From Halomonas sp. NO4 (GTDB lineage Bacteria > Pseudomonadota > Gammaproteobacteria > Pseudomonadales > Halomonadaceae): a stretch of 58,156 nt of DNA. Position 1 is the stretch's first letter. The number at the start of each line of letters is the position of its first letter. The notes beneath the pieces are model-generated. The model had not been told where the DNA came from. It saw nothing but the letters and a program-made list of their open reading frames with translations, and did no database searches. The stretch lies in assembly GCF_010994375.1 (NCBI RefSeq), contig NZ_WHMA01000019.1, positions 1 to 58,156 of the forward strand. Reading direction: 5' to 3'. This document shows, piece by piece, positions 1-8,978 of the stretch. The position numbers were made by a program, and so were the translations under genes.

Positions 1-792
1 GTGGACCCAGCAGCGCTGATGGTCGGTCGCCGGGTAAACCTTGCTCAGCGCCGCCCAGAAGCCCATGGCACCGTCGCCCACCGCCAGCTTGGGAGCCTGG
101 GTCAGGCCACGCTCTCGCAGACCTGTCAGCAGGGTCTCCCAGCTGTCCGCCGATTCGCGGAAGCCGTCCTCGACGGCCACCAGCTCCTTGCGGCCCTGCT
201 CGGTGACCCCGATGATCACCAGCAGGCACAGGCGGTCATCTAGGCGCACGTTGCTGTAGATTCCGTCGGCCCACCAGTAGACGTAGCGCCGGTCTGCCAG
301 GTCCCGCTGCCGCCACTCGGTATGCTCGTCTTCCCACTGCTTCTTGAGCCGCGATACCGTGTTGGCCGACAGCCCCTTGGCCTGGTCGCCCAGCAGTGCC
401 GCCAGGGTCTCCTGGTAGTCGCCGGTGGAGATCCCCTTCAGGTAGAGCCAGGGGATCAGCTCCTCGATGCTGCGGGCCCGCTTCAGGTAGGGCGGCAGCA
501 GGCTGCTGTTGAAGCGAGCGCCACCGCCGCTGCGGTCACGCACCTTGGGCACCTGGACGCTGACATCCCCGATCCCGGTCTGGACCGTGCGCTCGGGTAG
601 GTAGCCGTTGCGGACCACGGCCTGACGGCCATCGTCGAGCCGCTGATCGGCATACTGCGCCAGGAAGGTGGCCAGCTCGGCCTCGACGGCCTTGGCGATC
701 AGGTCACGGGCGCCTTGGCGCAGCAGCTCGTGCAGCGAGTCAGCAACCTGGGGTTCTGGTTGTGAAAGAGCCCGGAGGGTAGAATCGGTCAT
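1..792 (-). CDS. IS256-family (Mutator-type) transposase, C-terminus off the window
   Basis: This is a DDE transposase that would catalyse cut-and-paste or copy-out movement of its insertion sequence. 264 codons are visible, about two-thirds of the usual length near 400. The ATG at 792 opens [15 protein letters not shown]. The N-terminal half carries the family pattern of a short target-binding region followed by a block with a [16 protein letters not shown] sequence. The first catalytic Asp is in [13 protein letters not shown] and the second in [11 protein letters not shown]; the catalytic Glu would lie beyond the edge. No frameshift or stop is seen in the visible part, so the copy may be intact. 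Nothing links it to the hydrolase gene that follows at 1291. Confidence 0.9.
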   Translation of the reverse strand, partial: MTDSTLRALSQPEPQVADSLHELLRQGARDLIAKAVEAELATFLAQYADQRLDDGRQAVVRNGYLPERTVQTGIGDVSVQVPKVRDRSGGGARFNSSLLPPYLKRARSIEELIPWLYLKGISTGDYQETLAALLGDQAKGLSANTVSRLKKQWEDEHTEWRQRDLADRRYVYWWADGIYSNVRLDDRLCLLVIIGVTEQGRKELVAVEDGFRESADSWETLLTGLRERGLTQAPKLAVGDGAMGFWAALSKVYPATDHQRCWVH

Positions 793-895
793 GGCGTATC
801 CACTCTGTTGGTTGAGATCTTGGTCGTGATCAATCAACAGGATACGCCACCCTTCCTACCTCCTCCCATACACCAGACTTGAGCTTAACTCACAC
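1..895 (-). mobile_element. IS256-family insertion sequence, truncated by the window edge
   Basis: The element holds a Mutator/IS256-type transposase reading leftwards from 792. Its upstream end must lie between the start codon and roughly base 900. Because the other end is outside the window, the terminal inverted repeat could not be matched and the boundary at 895 is approximate. Confidence 0.7.
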
Positions 896-1290
896 TCCTG
901 GGAACGGTCAGAGCTCGAGCAACTTCTCGACCATAACTGGGATGTTCTGTGGTGTGCAGGAAGGCCTTCCTTTCTGGCATAGCACGCATCTTGCAGAAAG
1001 GCCTATGCTAAAAGAATAAAAAAATCATAATGTTAATATTTCATCTCGTGATTTCTTTCTGCAGCGCTATCTTGTCTTTCTGCAAAGTCGCCTACATAGG
1101 CCAAGCCGGAATGCTCTGCATGGTGAAGAACCGGTGTCCGGAGACGTGGTGCGTGCGCCTTGACAGCGATGGTGTTCCCCAACCCGAACGCGAATATGCG
1201 GCTACTCTGCAGTAACGCAAGTGCCGAGGCGCGGGTGGCTGGGGTGTCACGTCCCGCCCCGGGGTGAAACAGCGAGTGGGAGGCCGTGAC
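793..1290. other. Non-coding stretch between the IS element and the hydrolase gene
   Basis: The first hundred bases are the IS upstream end. Around 955-1012 there is an AAGGCCTT palindrome and a GCATAG...CTATGC inverted repeat followed by an A-rich tract, which could be a terminator or the scar of an older insertion. Open frames across 1030-1215 have no convincing start signal or protein-like composition. A GGGAGG ribosome-binding site at 1278-1283 belongs to the next gene. Confidence 0.4.
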
Positions 1291-2697
1291 ATGAGCAATC
1301 GTCCCCTGGTACTGCTGCATGGCTGGAACGACGAGGGCAGTTCTTTCGAGAAGCTGGTGGGGCACCTGCGCAAGCGGCTGGGACCGGGGCACATTCAGCG
1401 CATCGCTATCGGTGACTACCTTTCCAAGGATGATGCCCTGCGCTTCGATGACCTGCAGGCGGCCCTGGATCGCGCCTGGACAGCGCGGAGGCTTCCCCGC
1501 GATGCCGCTAGCGTGGACGTCATTGTCCACTCCACCGGTGGCCTGGTGATCCGCGACTGGCTGGTGCGTCACTTCGCTCCCGACTCCACCCCGGTCAAGC
1601 ATCTGGTGATGCTCGCACCGGCCAACTTCGGCTCACCGCTGGCCCACATGGGCCGTTCGATGCTGGGGCGCATCGCCAACGGCTTTTTCAGCCGTCAGGC
1701 GGGGCAGGCGGTCATGGAGACCGGGGCCAATATCCTGCGTGGCCTGGAACTGGCCAGCCCCTTCAGCTGGGAGTTGGCCATGCAGGACCGGTTCGTCGAG
1801 GGTGAGGGCATGTATGCGCCCGGGCGCGTCCTGTGCACCGTGTTGTGTGGTAACACCGGTTACGGCGGCATCCGCTCGCTGGCCAACGAAGAGGGCGGCG
1901 ACGGCACCGTCCGACTTTCCACTGCCAACCTTAACTGCGCCCAGGTGCATATCGCCTTTCGCGAGGAGGTCCGCGACGGCAACCGGGTCACCGTGCCGGA
2001 GATGGCCGACTACCGGCCGTCCAGTGGACGCTGTGCCTTTCGGATCCTCGATGGGCTGGATCACTCGGCGGTCAAGCTCGATGCCGCCGAAAGTCGACTG
2101 AGCCGTGCCCAGCGGGACACCCTGACGCTGATCGAGCGCGCCCTGACCCTCGAAGACGCGGCGTTCCCCGATTTCTGTGACGAGTGCGAGGCGGCCAACC
2201 AGCAGCTGACTCGCCAGCCTGGGGATCGGCGCGGCAAGCCCGGCTTCCAGAACACCGTGGTGCGCGTGCGCGATCAGTTCGACGTGCCCGTCGAGGACTA
2301 CCTGATCGAGTTCTACGATCCCAACCGCCCCGACGGCGGCGGCCTGGCCCGCACCATCCACGAGGAGGCGATCCGCAAGGTGCATACCTACCAGGCCGAT
2401 GCCTCGCTGCGCAGCCTGTATATCGACACCGCCCGGCTGTGCCAAGCCGTCGAGCGTGCCGGCACCCGGCTGGGCATGTCGATCACCGCCGAGCCGATGC
2501 TCGATGAGGACGAGGACCATGCCCGTTACACGCCGGTGGGGTTTCGTACCCTGGCCGACGAGGACATCGAGGATCTCTGCCTGGACGACGCCCAGCTGGC
2601 AGAGTTCTTCCAGCCGCATCGCACCCTGCTGGTGGATGTCTGTTTGCACCGTTCCCAGGCCGACAACGTCTTCCGCTTGAACGTGGAGCAGGGCTGA
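1291..2697 (+). CDS. Alpha/beta hydrolase, lipase/PGAP1-like
   Basis: Predicted serine hydrolase of 468 residues, probably acting on an ester or lipid substrate. The fold begins at once with the oxyanion-hole strand PLVLLHGWND. The nucleophile is Ser81 in VHSTGGL, a variant of the GxSxG elbow with His for the first Gly, as in many bacterial lipases and PGAP1-like proteins. The likely catalytic His is His258 in GLDHSAV. Residues about 270-468 form an extra, probably beta-rich, acidic C-terminal domain that I do not recognise. There is no signal peptide, so a cytoplasmic location is likely. The ATG at 1291 is chosen because GGGAGG sits 7 bases upstream; an in-frame start at 1264 lacks a site. 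It stands alone, convergent with the cytochrome gene downstream. Confidence 0.88.
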   Translation: MSNRPLVLLHGWNDEGSSFEKLVGHLRKRLGPGHIQRIAIGDYLSKDDALRFDDLQAALDRAWTARRLPRDAASVDVIVHSTGGLVIRDWLVRHFAPDSTPVKHLVMLAPANFGSPLAHMGRSMLGRIANGFFSRQAGQAVMETGANILRGLELASPFSWELAMQDRFVEGEGMYAPGRVLCTVLCGNTGYGGIRSLANEEGGDGTVRLSTANLNCAQVHIAFREEVRDGNRVTVPEMADYRPSSGRCAFRILDGLDHSAVKLDAAESRLSRAQRDTLTLIERALTLEDAAFPDFCDECEAANQQLTRQPGDRRGKPGFQNTVVRVRDQFDVPVEDYLIEFYDPNRPDGGGLARTIHEEAIRKVHTYQADASLRSLYIDTARLCQAVERAGTRLGMSITAEPMLDEDEDHARYTPVGFRTLADEDIEDLCLDDAQLAEFFQPHRTLLVDVCLHRSQADNVFRLNVEQG

Positions 2698-2766
2698 ACG
2701 GGGCGAGCTGTTGTCGGTATCGACCCGCTCGAGGGCCGGGTACAGGCTGCTCGTCAGATGGAGCAG

Positions 2767-4230
2767 CTAGAGCGTCTTGAGGTACTCGACCAGCGCATCC
2801 CGGTCCTCCGCCGGCAGCTCGGTGCCGTACTCATGACCCTGGTTGCTGTTGCCGGGCTCGGCGGTGTCGTAGCGGAAGCCGTGCCGCTCGGCCTCCTCAC
2901 CCGCGTGGATGAAGCCCAGGCGCTCGGGGTGGTAGACGTCGTAGCCGCGGTAGAACACCGCGGGGCGCTCCTCGACGGGGCGCAGCAGATCCTCGATGGT
3001 GGGCACCGAGCCGTTGTGCAGGTAGGGGGCGCGCAGCCAGATGCCGGTCAGCGGCTTGGCCACGTAGCCGTCGGTCTTGACGAAAGCGTCGAAGTCCCAG
3101 GGGTACTCCTCGGCGTAGGCGTTGTAGCGCTCGGCGGACTCGGCGGTCCACATCTCGAGTCGGTGGCGGTCGGTGCCCACCTCCGACTGGGGGATCACCG
3201 TGCCGGTGCGCGCGCCCTCGGGGCCATGGCAGGTCGCGCAGGTTTCCTGGAAGAGCTCCTCGCCGCGCGCGGCCATCTGTTGGTCCCGGGTGTCGAAGGG
3301 GTAGGACGGCGGCGCCAGGTCGCGCAGGTAGGCCTCCAGTTCACCCAAGTCCTCCACCGGCAGGGAGTCGGGGCGGGCGCCGTCGCCGATGGCGCCGCTG
3401 AGCACCACTTCGGTGAGGGAGTCGTTGAGCCCGTCCCAGTGCAGAGCGTAGCCTTCCTGCTCGTCCATGGCCCACAGCGGCATGATGTCGGAGTTGCCGA
3501 TGGTGTCGTCCTCGGCGGGGTCCAGGGCCAGCAGATCGGGGTGGAACTTCACCGGGTTGAAAGGATCGATGCGCCCCGGTCCCCAGCGCGGCCGCTCCTC
3601 GGTCCAGGTGAAGCGCTCGGCCTGTTCCCGCAGCCCATCGCGGGTGCGCGGGATGATCAGGAAGCGGTAGAGCAGGCGATCGAGCCAGGAGAGCTCGGCC
3701 TGCTCCTCGATGGCCGCCAGCAGGGTGTCGGCGGTGAAGTCCGGGTCGGCGGCGGCGTCGCCCAGGAAACGCAGGTAGGCCTGGGGGTCGAAGGTCTGGT
3801 GGGGGCCGGCGGGCACGATGCGGCGCTCGCCGTCCGGCGCCGTGCGGTAGGTGGCCGTGTGGCAGGCCGCGCAGTTGATGCCGATGCGCGGGAAGCCGAT
3901 GGTCTTGCGCGAGAACCCCACCGGTGTGGGTTCGCCCTCCTCCCAGACCATGCCCAGGGCGGCGTAGCCCTCGGCGTCGCGATAGTCCGGCAGGTGCTGC
4001 GGGAACACCTCCGGCAGCACGCGCCAGATCCAGTAGGGCAGCCCCTCCTCCGGCTCGGTGCCGATGGAGCCGTAGCGGTAGTAAACCTCGACGCTGTCGA
4101 AGTGCTGAGGCTCCTCACGGAACAGCTGGTACCAGCCGACCGCCGCGACTGCGGCGCCCAGCACCAGCAGCAGGGCCAGCCAGGCGAGCCAGCGGCGGGA
4201 CTTGGGCTGGGCGTGATCCTTGCGAGCCAT
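2767..4230 (-). CDS. Membrane-anchored di-haem cytochrome c (cytochrome c peroxidase/RoxA-like superfamily)
   Basis: A 487-residue protein with an N-terminal hydrophobic anchor (about residues 14-33) and a periplasmic body carrying two haem c sites: C120-A-A-C-H124 and C331-A-T-C-H335. Conserved blocks WGPGRIDPFNP, LHWDGLND and LRAPYLHNGSVP are shared with the cytochrome at 8979-10559, so the two are paralogues. In the superfamily, which includes bacterial cytochrome c peroxidases, MauG and the rubber oxygenase RoxA, such proteins either reduce peroxides or perform oxygen chemistry at one haem; the sequence does not tell which applies. The start at 4230 has a strong GGGAGG site. It follows the small membrane protein gene with a 34-base gap, so the two form a minus-strand operon divergent from the dioxygenase cluster. 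Confidence 0.88.
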   Translation of the reverse strand: MARKDHAQPKSRRWLAWLALLLVLGAAVAAVGWYQLFREEPQHFDSVEVYYRYGSIGTEPEEGLPYWIWRVLPEVFPQHLPDYRDAEGYAALGMVWEEGEPTPVGFSRKTIGFPRIGINCAACHTATYRTAPDGERRIVPAGPHQTFDPQAYLRFLGDAAADPDFTADTLLAAIEEQAELSWLDRLLYRFLIIPRTRDGLREQAERFTWTEERPRWGPGRIDPFNPVKFHPDLLALDPAEDDTIGNSDIMPLWAMDEQEGYALHWDGLNDSLTEVVLSGAIGDGARPDSLPVEDLGELEAYLRDLAPPSYPFDTRDQQMAARGEELFQETCATCHGPEGARTGTVIPQSEVGTDRHRLEMWTAESAERYNAYAEEYPWDFDAFVKTDGYVAKPLTGIWLRAPYLHNGSVPTIEDLLRPVEERPAVFYRGYDVYHPERLGFIHAGEEAERHGFRYDTAEPGNSNQGHEYGTELPAEDRDALVEYLKTL

Positions 4231-4264
4231 GACTGTTTCCTCCCGAATGAGCCGAAGACGCCGC

Positions 4265-4636
4265 TCAGCGTCGGCCGAGCGCCAGCAGCAGCGCACCCTG
4301 GGTGACGCCAAAGAACAGGTCGAACAGGGCGAGCAGCAGGAATTGGGGATACAGCAGCGTGAAGAACACGACCCCGGCGAAACGCGCCAGCACCGTCAGC
4401 ACGGCGACGACCCGGTAGCGGATGGGGTCGAAGGCCGCCGGCAGGTAGAACAGGCTGAGCAGGATCAGCAGCCAGCCGGCGAAGGCGGGCCACACTGTCT
4501 CGGCCACCGGCGCCCCACCCACCAGCGCGATCACTGCATTGGGGGCGAAGACCGCAGGTACCGCCAGGGCCAGATTGGCCGCCACCCCCAGCAATACCAT
4601 GGTGCGAAATCCTGTCGCGTAGCTACCCTTAGCCAA
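4265..4636 (-). CDS. Small four-helix membrane protein, paralogue of the one at 10621-11013
   Basis: About 123 residues with four predicted membrane helices and almost no loops. No family is recognised. It aligns along its length with the 130-residue protein at 10621-11013: similar FRTMVLLG / FRRVMLAG beginnings, then YLPAAFDP / YLPAALSP and a shared final helix with VTQGALL / VLQGVTF. I prefer the TTG at 4636 because GGAGG lies 4-5 bases upstream and the N-terminus then matches the paralogue; an ATG at 4657 would add seven residues without a site. It is the first gene of a minus-strand pair with the di-haem cytochrome, and its paralogue also neighbours a cytochrome. A role as membrane partner or quinone/haem handling subunit of that cytochrome is inference. 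Confidence 0.75.
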   Translation of the reverse strand: MAKGSYATGFRTMVLLGVAANLALAVPAVFAPNAVIALVGGAPVAETVWPAFAGWLLILLSLFYLPAAFDPIRYRVVAVLTVLARFAGVVFFTLLYPQFLLLALFDLFFGVTQGALLLALGRR

Positions 4637-4837
4637 GCGTCCTCCTTGGAGCCCCATGAGACGGGGCGCGACATTGAGGAGGGGTGAAACCCTGTGCTAA
4701 AGGTTAGTTGTCACTTACGGTAGGGTCACGTTCAACCTGCAGGGGTGAGGCCTTTCATACCTCGATGAGGCGAAGGCCGGCAAGGGGCGGTGCCCCGTCC
4801 TGATTTCAGCGACGGCGTCTACTCAGGGAGGATTTCC
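4637..4837. promoter_or_regulatory. Divergent intergenic region between the two arms of the dioxygenase cluster
   Basis: About 200 bases separate the divergent starts at 4636 and 4838, so both promoters and any shared regulator site must lie here or just inside the genes. I see no clear sigma-70 pair or strong palindrome. The right-hand start is marked by GGGAGG at 4826-4831. Confidence 0.4.
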
Positions 4838-6646
4838 ATGTTCGGACAACGCGGCAGCGGTCTGCTCGGTCGCCTGTTTCGGCGCATCAACCGGCGCCGC
4901 CAGTGGTACCGGTTCCCCTTCCCGATCGCCGTCCTTAACCTCGTCGCCCTGCGTGGCAACCTGCGCTGGCACAACCTCCACGACACCGAACGCGAGCGTC
5001 CGCCGGATCCCGACAAGGGCGATTTCGACGTGCGCGGCTGTCGCACCCCCGACGGCAGCTACAACGACCTGGCGGCCCCCTGCATGGGCAAGGCCCATAC
5101 CCGCTTCGGGCGCAACGTGCCCATCGCCGAGACGTTCCCCGAGACCGGCGAGGCGTTGATGACGCCGAGCCCACGGGTGGTGAGCCGCCGGCTGATGACC
5201 CGCGAGAGCTTCACGCCGGCCACCACCCTGAACGTCCTGGTGCCCGCCTGGCTGCAGTTCATGGTCCACGACTGGTTCAGCCACGGCTCCAACGACGCCG
5301 AAGCCACACCCCACGAGATCCCCCTCGACGAGGAGGACGACTGGCCCTGGGATCGCATGACGGTGCTTCGCTCGCGCCGCGACCCGACCCGCGGCGCCGC
5401 CGACGAGGGCTATCCGGAGACTTTCCTCAACACCGAGACCCAGTGGTGGGACGGCTCGCAGATCTACGGCAGCAGCCTCGAGCGCCAGCGCCTGGTGCGC
5501 AGCGACCCGGAGAGCGGCGAGCTGCTGCCCGACGGCAAGCTCTACCTGCGCCCCGACGGCCACCTGCCCCGGGACGAGCACGGCATCGAGCTGGCGGGGG
5601 TCAACGGCAACTGGTGGGTGGGGCTGTCGCTGATGCACACCCTTTTCGCCTGGGAGCACAACGCCATCGTCGACCGGCTGCGCATCGACCACCCGAACCG
5701 CGACGGCGAATGGCTGTTCCAGAAGGCGCGCCTGATCAACACCGCCCTGATCGCCAAGATCCACACCGTGGAGTGGACGCCGGCCCTGCTCGACACCCCG
5801 GAGCTGCGCCTGGGCATGCGCGCCAACTGGTGGGGCATCCTCGACGAGCACTTCTACCGCAGCCGCGGCCGGGTCAGCGACAGCGAACTGCTCAGCGGCA
5901 TCGCCGGCTCGCCGGCGGATCACCACGCCGCGCCCTACGCCATCACCGAGGAGTTCACTGCCGTCTACCGCATGCATCCGCTGGTGCCCGACTACTTCGA
6001 CTTCCGGCGCCAGGCCGACGACGCCCCGCTCAAGGCGTGCGGCCTGACCGAGGTGGCCGGCTCGCGCACCCAGTCGCTCTACGCCGAGGTGCCGCTGGCC
6101 GACGCCCTCTATTCGCTGGGCACCAGCCACCCCGGTGCCCTGGTGCTGCACAACTTCCCGCGCCACCTGCAGCAGCACGCCAAGCAGGCGCCCCACGAGC
6201 GCACCATCGACCTGGCCACCATCGACGTGCTGCGCGACCGCGAGCGTGGCGTGCCGCGCTACTGCCGTTTCCGCCGGCTGATCGACATGCCGGCGCCGCA
6301 AAGCTTCGCCGAGCTCACCGACAATCCCGAGTGGCAGCGCGAGCTGGAGGCGGTCTACGGCGACGTGGAGCAGGTCGACCTGCTTACCGGCTGCCTCGCC
6401 GAGATCCCGCCGCCCGGCTTCGCCTTCAGTGACACCGCCTTTCGCATCTTCATCCTGATGGCCTCCCGGCGCCTCAAGAGCGACCGCTTCTTCACTGACG
6501 ACTACACCCCTGAGGTCTACACCCGGGCGGGCATGCAGTGGATCGACGACAACAGCCTGCGCACGGTGATCGGTCGCCACTTTCCCGAGCTGCAGCCGCG
6601 GATGGAAGGGGTGCGCAACGTCTTCTTTCCCTGGTCTCGTCAATAG
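4838..6646 (+). CDS. Animal haem peroxidase superfamily protein, fatty-acid alpha-dioxygenase (alpha-DOX)-like
   Basis: A 602-residue haem protein of the cyclooxygenase/alpha-dioxygenase branch. The distal haem His is His144 in FMVHDWFSHG. The catalytic Tyr and proximal His are Tyr377 and His380 in VYRMH, with the three-residue spacing of plant alpha-DOX and prostaglandin synthase. Further alpha-DOX-like blocks are ETQWWDGSQIYGSS, GNWWVGLSLMHTLFAWEHN and IAKIHTVEWTPALL. In this family a tyrosyl radical abstracts hydrogen from a fatty acid and O2 is added, giving a 2-hydroperoxide. There is no signal peptide; a basic, aromatic N-terminus (residues 10-45) may bind membrane. The ATG at 4838 is chosen over an in-frame GTG at 4790 because GGGAGG lies 6 bases upstream. 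First gene of a plus-strand operon that continues with the P450-like, OYE and cytochrome genes. The substrate is unknown. Confidence 0.9.
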   Translation: MFGQRGSGLLGRLFRRINRRRQWYRFPFPIAVLNLVALRGNLRWHNLHDTERERPPDPDKGDFDVRGCRTPDGSYNDLAAPCMGKAHTRFGRNVPIAETFPETGEALMTPSPRVVSRRLMTRESFTPATTLNVLVPAWLQFMVHDWFSHGSNDAEATPHEIPLDEEDDWPWDRMTVLRSRRDPTRGAADEGYPETFLNTETQWWDGSQIYGSSLERQRLVRSDPESGELLPDGKLYLRPDGHLPRDEHGIELAGVNGNWWVGLSLMHTLFAWEHNAIVDRLRIDHPNRDGEWLFQKARLINTALIAKIHTVEWTPALLDTPELRLGMRANWWGILDEHFYRSRGRVSDSELLSGIAGSPADHHAAPYAITEEFTAVYRMHPLVPDYFDFRRQADDAPLKACGLTEVAGSRTQSLYAEVPLADALYSLGTSHPGALVLHNFPRHLQQHAKQAPHERTIDLATIDVLRDRERGVPRYCRFRRLIDMPAPQSFAELTDNPEWQRELEAVYGDVEQVDLLTGCLAEIPPPGFAFSDTAFRIFILMASRRLKSDRFFTDDYTPEVYTRAGMQWIDDNSLRTVIGRHFPELQPRMEGVRNVFFPWSRQ

Positions 6647-6695
6647 GTCGCGTGGCTAGAGTCGCGCGGCGAGTCCGGATCGATAGGGAGGTACC

Positions 6696-7604
6696 ATGGC
6701 CAGGCGCCTGAGCATTCCCGGCCTCGTCAACCTGGTGGAGGTGAGCGACGCCCGCGAGATCCGCCGGCTGGATGCCGAGCCGCGCCTCGACCGCCACCTG
6801 GCGCCCGCCGGCGGGCTGATCAATCGCCTGCGCCTGGCCCTCCTGCGCCAGGCCTTCGTCTTCGACGGCGAGCCGCTGCCCGCCCTGCTGGCCCGCGAGG
6901 CCGAGGGTCGCGAGGCGCGCCATGCCGAGCTGGGGCGGCGCCTCGACGAGCGCGCCGAGGCGACGGCCTGGCAGCGGGACCCGGCCTTCAAGAGCCTGGT
7001 CGAGGCGGTGGCCGGTCAGGCCGAGGCCGAAGTGCTGGGGCCCGCCGCCCAGGGGCTGCTGGGGCGGCTGTTCCGCGACGATTACCGCGCCGACGAGGCG
7101 AGCTATGCCGCGGCCCGGCTGCTCGATGCCTATCCCCGCGTCAACGTCCTGCGCGCCCTGGGCCAAAGGGTCACCGGACAGCTTCGCCGCGCCCGGCGGC
7201 TGCTGGCGGAGCGTGCCGGCGGCGAGCCCTTGGCCCTGCACGCCACCGGCATCGCCGTGCACAACCTGGTGGCGTCGCTGGCGGCGATGCGCGAGCTGGC
7301 CGCCACGCCCCAGGCCCGCGGGCTCTCCCTGGCAGCGGTGCTGGGCCGCACCCTGGCGGCGCCGGAGACGCTGCTGCGCCGGGTGCGGAGGCCGCTGTCG
7401 ACGCCCTGCGCGCCGCGCCGGCTGGAACCCGACGACCTGGTGGTGCTGCGCCTGGCGGAGGCCGCCCTGGGCAGCGGCGATCGCGAACTGGCCTTCATGG
7501 GCGAGAGCTGGGCGCGCTGCCCGGCCCAGGGCTTCATCCTGTCGCTGCTGGCGGCGGTCTGGGAGCGGGCCATGGCAGTGCAGCAAGGGGGGCGAGGCGC
7601 ATGA
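6696..7604 (+). CDS. Unrecognised protein, possibly a short divergent cytochrome P450-like protein
   Basis: A 302-residue, Ala/Arg/Leu-rich helical protein with no clear family. The last hundred residues read like the end of a P450: a helix and turn ending LRRVRRP, a short strand region (PRRLEPDDLVVLRLAEAA), then AFMGESWARCPAQG with Cys275 where the haem-thiolate Cys would be, and a final hydrophobic helix. Against this, it is about 100 residues shorter than normal P450s, and the K-helix ExxR appears as RTLA. It could therefore be a degenerate or specialised haem-thiolate protein (as CYP74-type or non-ExxR P450s are) or something unrelated. The ATG has GGGAGG upstream, and the stop overlaps the next start (ATGA), implying translational coupling with the reductase. 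The gene is real; the P450 reading is low confidence. Confidence 0.8.
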   Translation: MARRLSIPGLVNLVEVSDAREIRRLDAEPRLDRHLAPAGGLINRLRLALLRQAFVFDGEPLPALLAREAEGREARHAELGRRLDERAEATAWQRDPAFKSLVEAVAGQAEAEVLGPAAQGLLGRLFRDDYRADEASYAAARLLDAYPRVNVLRALGQRVTGQLRRARRLLAERAGGEPLALHATGIAVHNLVASLAAMRELAATPQARGLSLAAVLGRTLAAPETLLRRVRRPLSTPCAPRRLEPDDLVVLRLAEAALGSGDRELAFMGESWARCPAQGFILSLLAAVWERAMAVQQGGRGA

Positions 7605-8971
7605 GCGAGGATGTCATCTTCACGCCGCTGAAGTGGCGCAACATCACGATCAAGAACCGCATGCTGCGCTCCAACGTCTCCGGGCGCTTCGACAACGAGG
7701 ACGGCAGCCTGACCCAGACCCGGATCAACTGGGAGTGCCGCTTCGCCCGAGGCGGGGTGGGGGCCATCCTCTCCTCCTTCGTGCCGGTGCAGATGGAGGG
7801 GCGCATCGTCGCCGGCTACGCCACCATCCATCGCGACGACTTCATCCCCCTCTGGCAGCGCCTCGGCGAGGCGGTGCACCGCTTCGACTGCCAGTACATC
7901 CTGCAGCTCAGCCACTCCGGCCGGCAGATGGACCTGCCCGGAGTGCACAACCAGCATCGCCGCGCGCCCAGCGCCACCGGCCACAAGGAGTCGCTGCACG
8001 GCTTCCTGTGCCGCGCGATGACCGGCCACGAGGTCGAGCGCACTGTCGAGGCCTTCGCCCGCGGCGCCTGGCGCGCCCGGGAGGCGGGGCTCGACGGCGT
8101 GGAGCTGCACGCCGCCAACGGCTACCTCTTCACCCAGTTCCTGAGCTCGGCGATCAACGACCGGCGCGACCGCTACGGCGGCTCGCTAATGAACCGGGCG
8201 CGCTTCCTGCTGGAGGTGATCGAGGCGATCCGCGACCGGGTGGGGCCGGACTTCCACCTGCAGGTGAAGATCAGCGCCGTGGACCACAACGACGTGCTGC
8301 CCTGGGAGGGCAAGGGCAACGGCCTGGCGGAGACCGTCCAGGTGTGCCGCTGGGCTGAGGCCGCCGGCGCCGACGCCCTGCACGTCTCGCTGGGCAGCCT
8401 CTTTCCCCACCCCCTGAACCCGGCCGGGGACTTCCCCTTCGAGACCATCGCCAGCACTTACGACACCATGCTCTCCGCCGGGGTCGACACCTTCCGCAAC
8501 TACCTGCTGTTCCGCTACCCGGCGCTGCGCGGGATCTTCCGCTGGCTGTGGTTCCGCCACCGGCGCGGCCGCGAGGTGGAAGGCATCGGCCTGGACGAGG
8601 CGCGTGCCATCCGCGAGGCGGTGAACATCCCGGTGATCAGCACCGGCGGCTACCAGCGTGCCTCCCTGGTGCGCGAGGCCATCGCCTCGGGGGCCTGCGA
8701 CGCCGTCTCCAGCGCCCGGGCGCTGATCGCCAACCCCGATCTGCCGCGCCAGTGGCAGGCGGGCCACGACGTCCCGGAGAACCCCTGCACCTTCTGCAAC
8801 AAGTGCCTGCTCAACGCGCCCAAGAACCCGCTGGGCTGCTATGAGCTCGAGCGCTTCGGCGGCGACCACGAGCGCATGCTCGAGTCGCTGATGGCCATCT
8901 ACGAGACCCGGCCCGAGCTGCAGTTGCCGCCGGTGCCGCCCGCTCGCGAAACGAAAGCGCACACCCCGTGA
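7601..8971 (+). CDS. NADH:flavin oxidoreductase, Old Yellow Enzyme family with Fe-S cysteines
   Basis: A 456-residue FMN TIM-barrel reductase. The OYE signatures are QLSHSGRQ, GVELHAANGYLFTQFL and DRYGGSLMNR, followed by the phosphate-binding ISTGGYQ strand. A C-terminal cluster C396-x2-C399-x2-C402-x10-C413 resembles the [4Fe-4S] site of the 2,4-dienoyl-CoA reductase/trimethylamine dehydrogenase branch, though there the usual spacing is Cx2Cx3C. The second half of those enzymes (FAD/NAD domain) is absent. Family members reduce activated C=C bonds, including the plant oxylipin OPDA. A linker near residues 290-330 is longer than usual and rich in Arg/Trp (LRGIFRWLWFRHRRGR), perhaps a membrane contact. 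The start overlaps the previous stop by 4 bases and the next gene follows after 7 bases. Confidence 0.92.
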   Translation: MSEDVIFTPLKWRNITIKNRMLRSNVSGRFDNEDGSLTQTRINWECRFARGGVGAILSSFVPVQMEGRIVAGYATIHRDDFIPLWQRLGEAVHRFDCQYILQLSHSGRQMDLPGVHNQHRRAPSATGHKESLHGFLCRAMTGHEVERTVEAFARGAWRAREAGLDGVELHAANGYLFTQFLSSAINDRRDRYGGSLMNRARFLLEVIEAIRDRVGPDFHLQVKISAVDHNDVLPWEGKGNGLAETVQVCRWAEAAGADALHVSLGSLFPHPLNPAGDFPFETIASTYDTMLSAGVDTFRNYLLFRYPALRGIFRWLWFRHRRGREVEGIGLDEARAIREAVNIPVISTGGYQRASLVREAIASGACDAVSSARALIANPDLPRQWQAGHDVPENPCTFCNKCLLNAPKNPLGCYELERFGGDHERMLESLMAIYETRPELQLPPVPPARETKAHTP

Positions 8972-8978
8972 GGCTGCC

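Noticed and set aside
1030..1215. Plus-strand 61-codon frame after the IS element
   Set aside because: No ribosome site and unusual Cys-rich composition, located between an IS end and a well-marked gene start.
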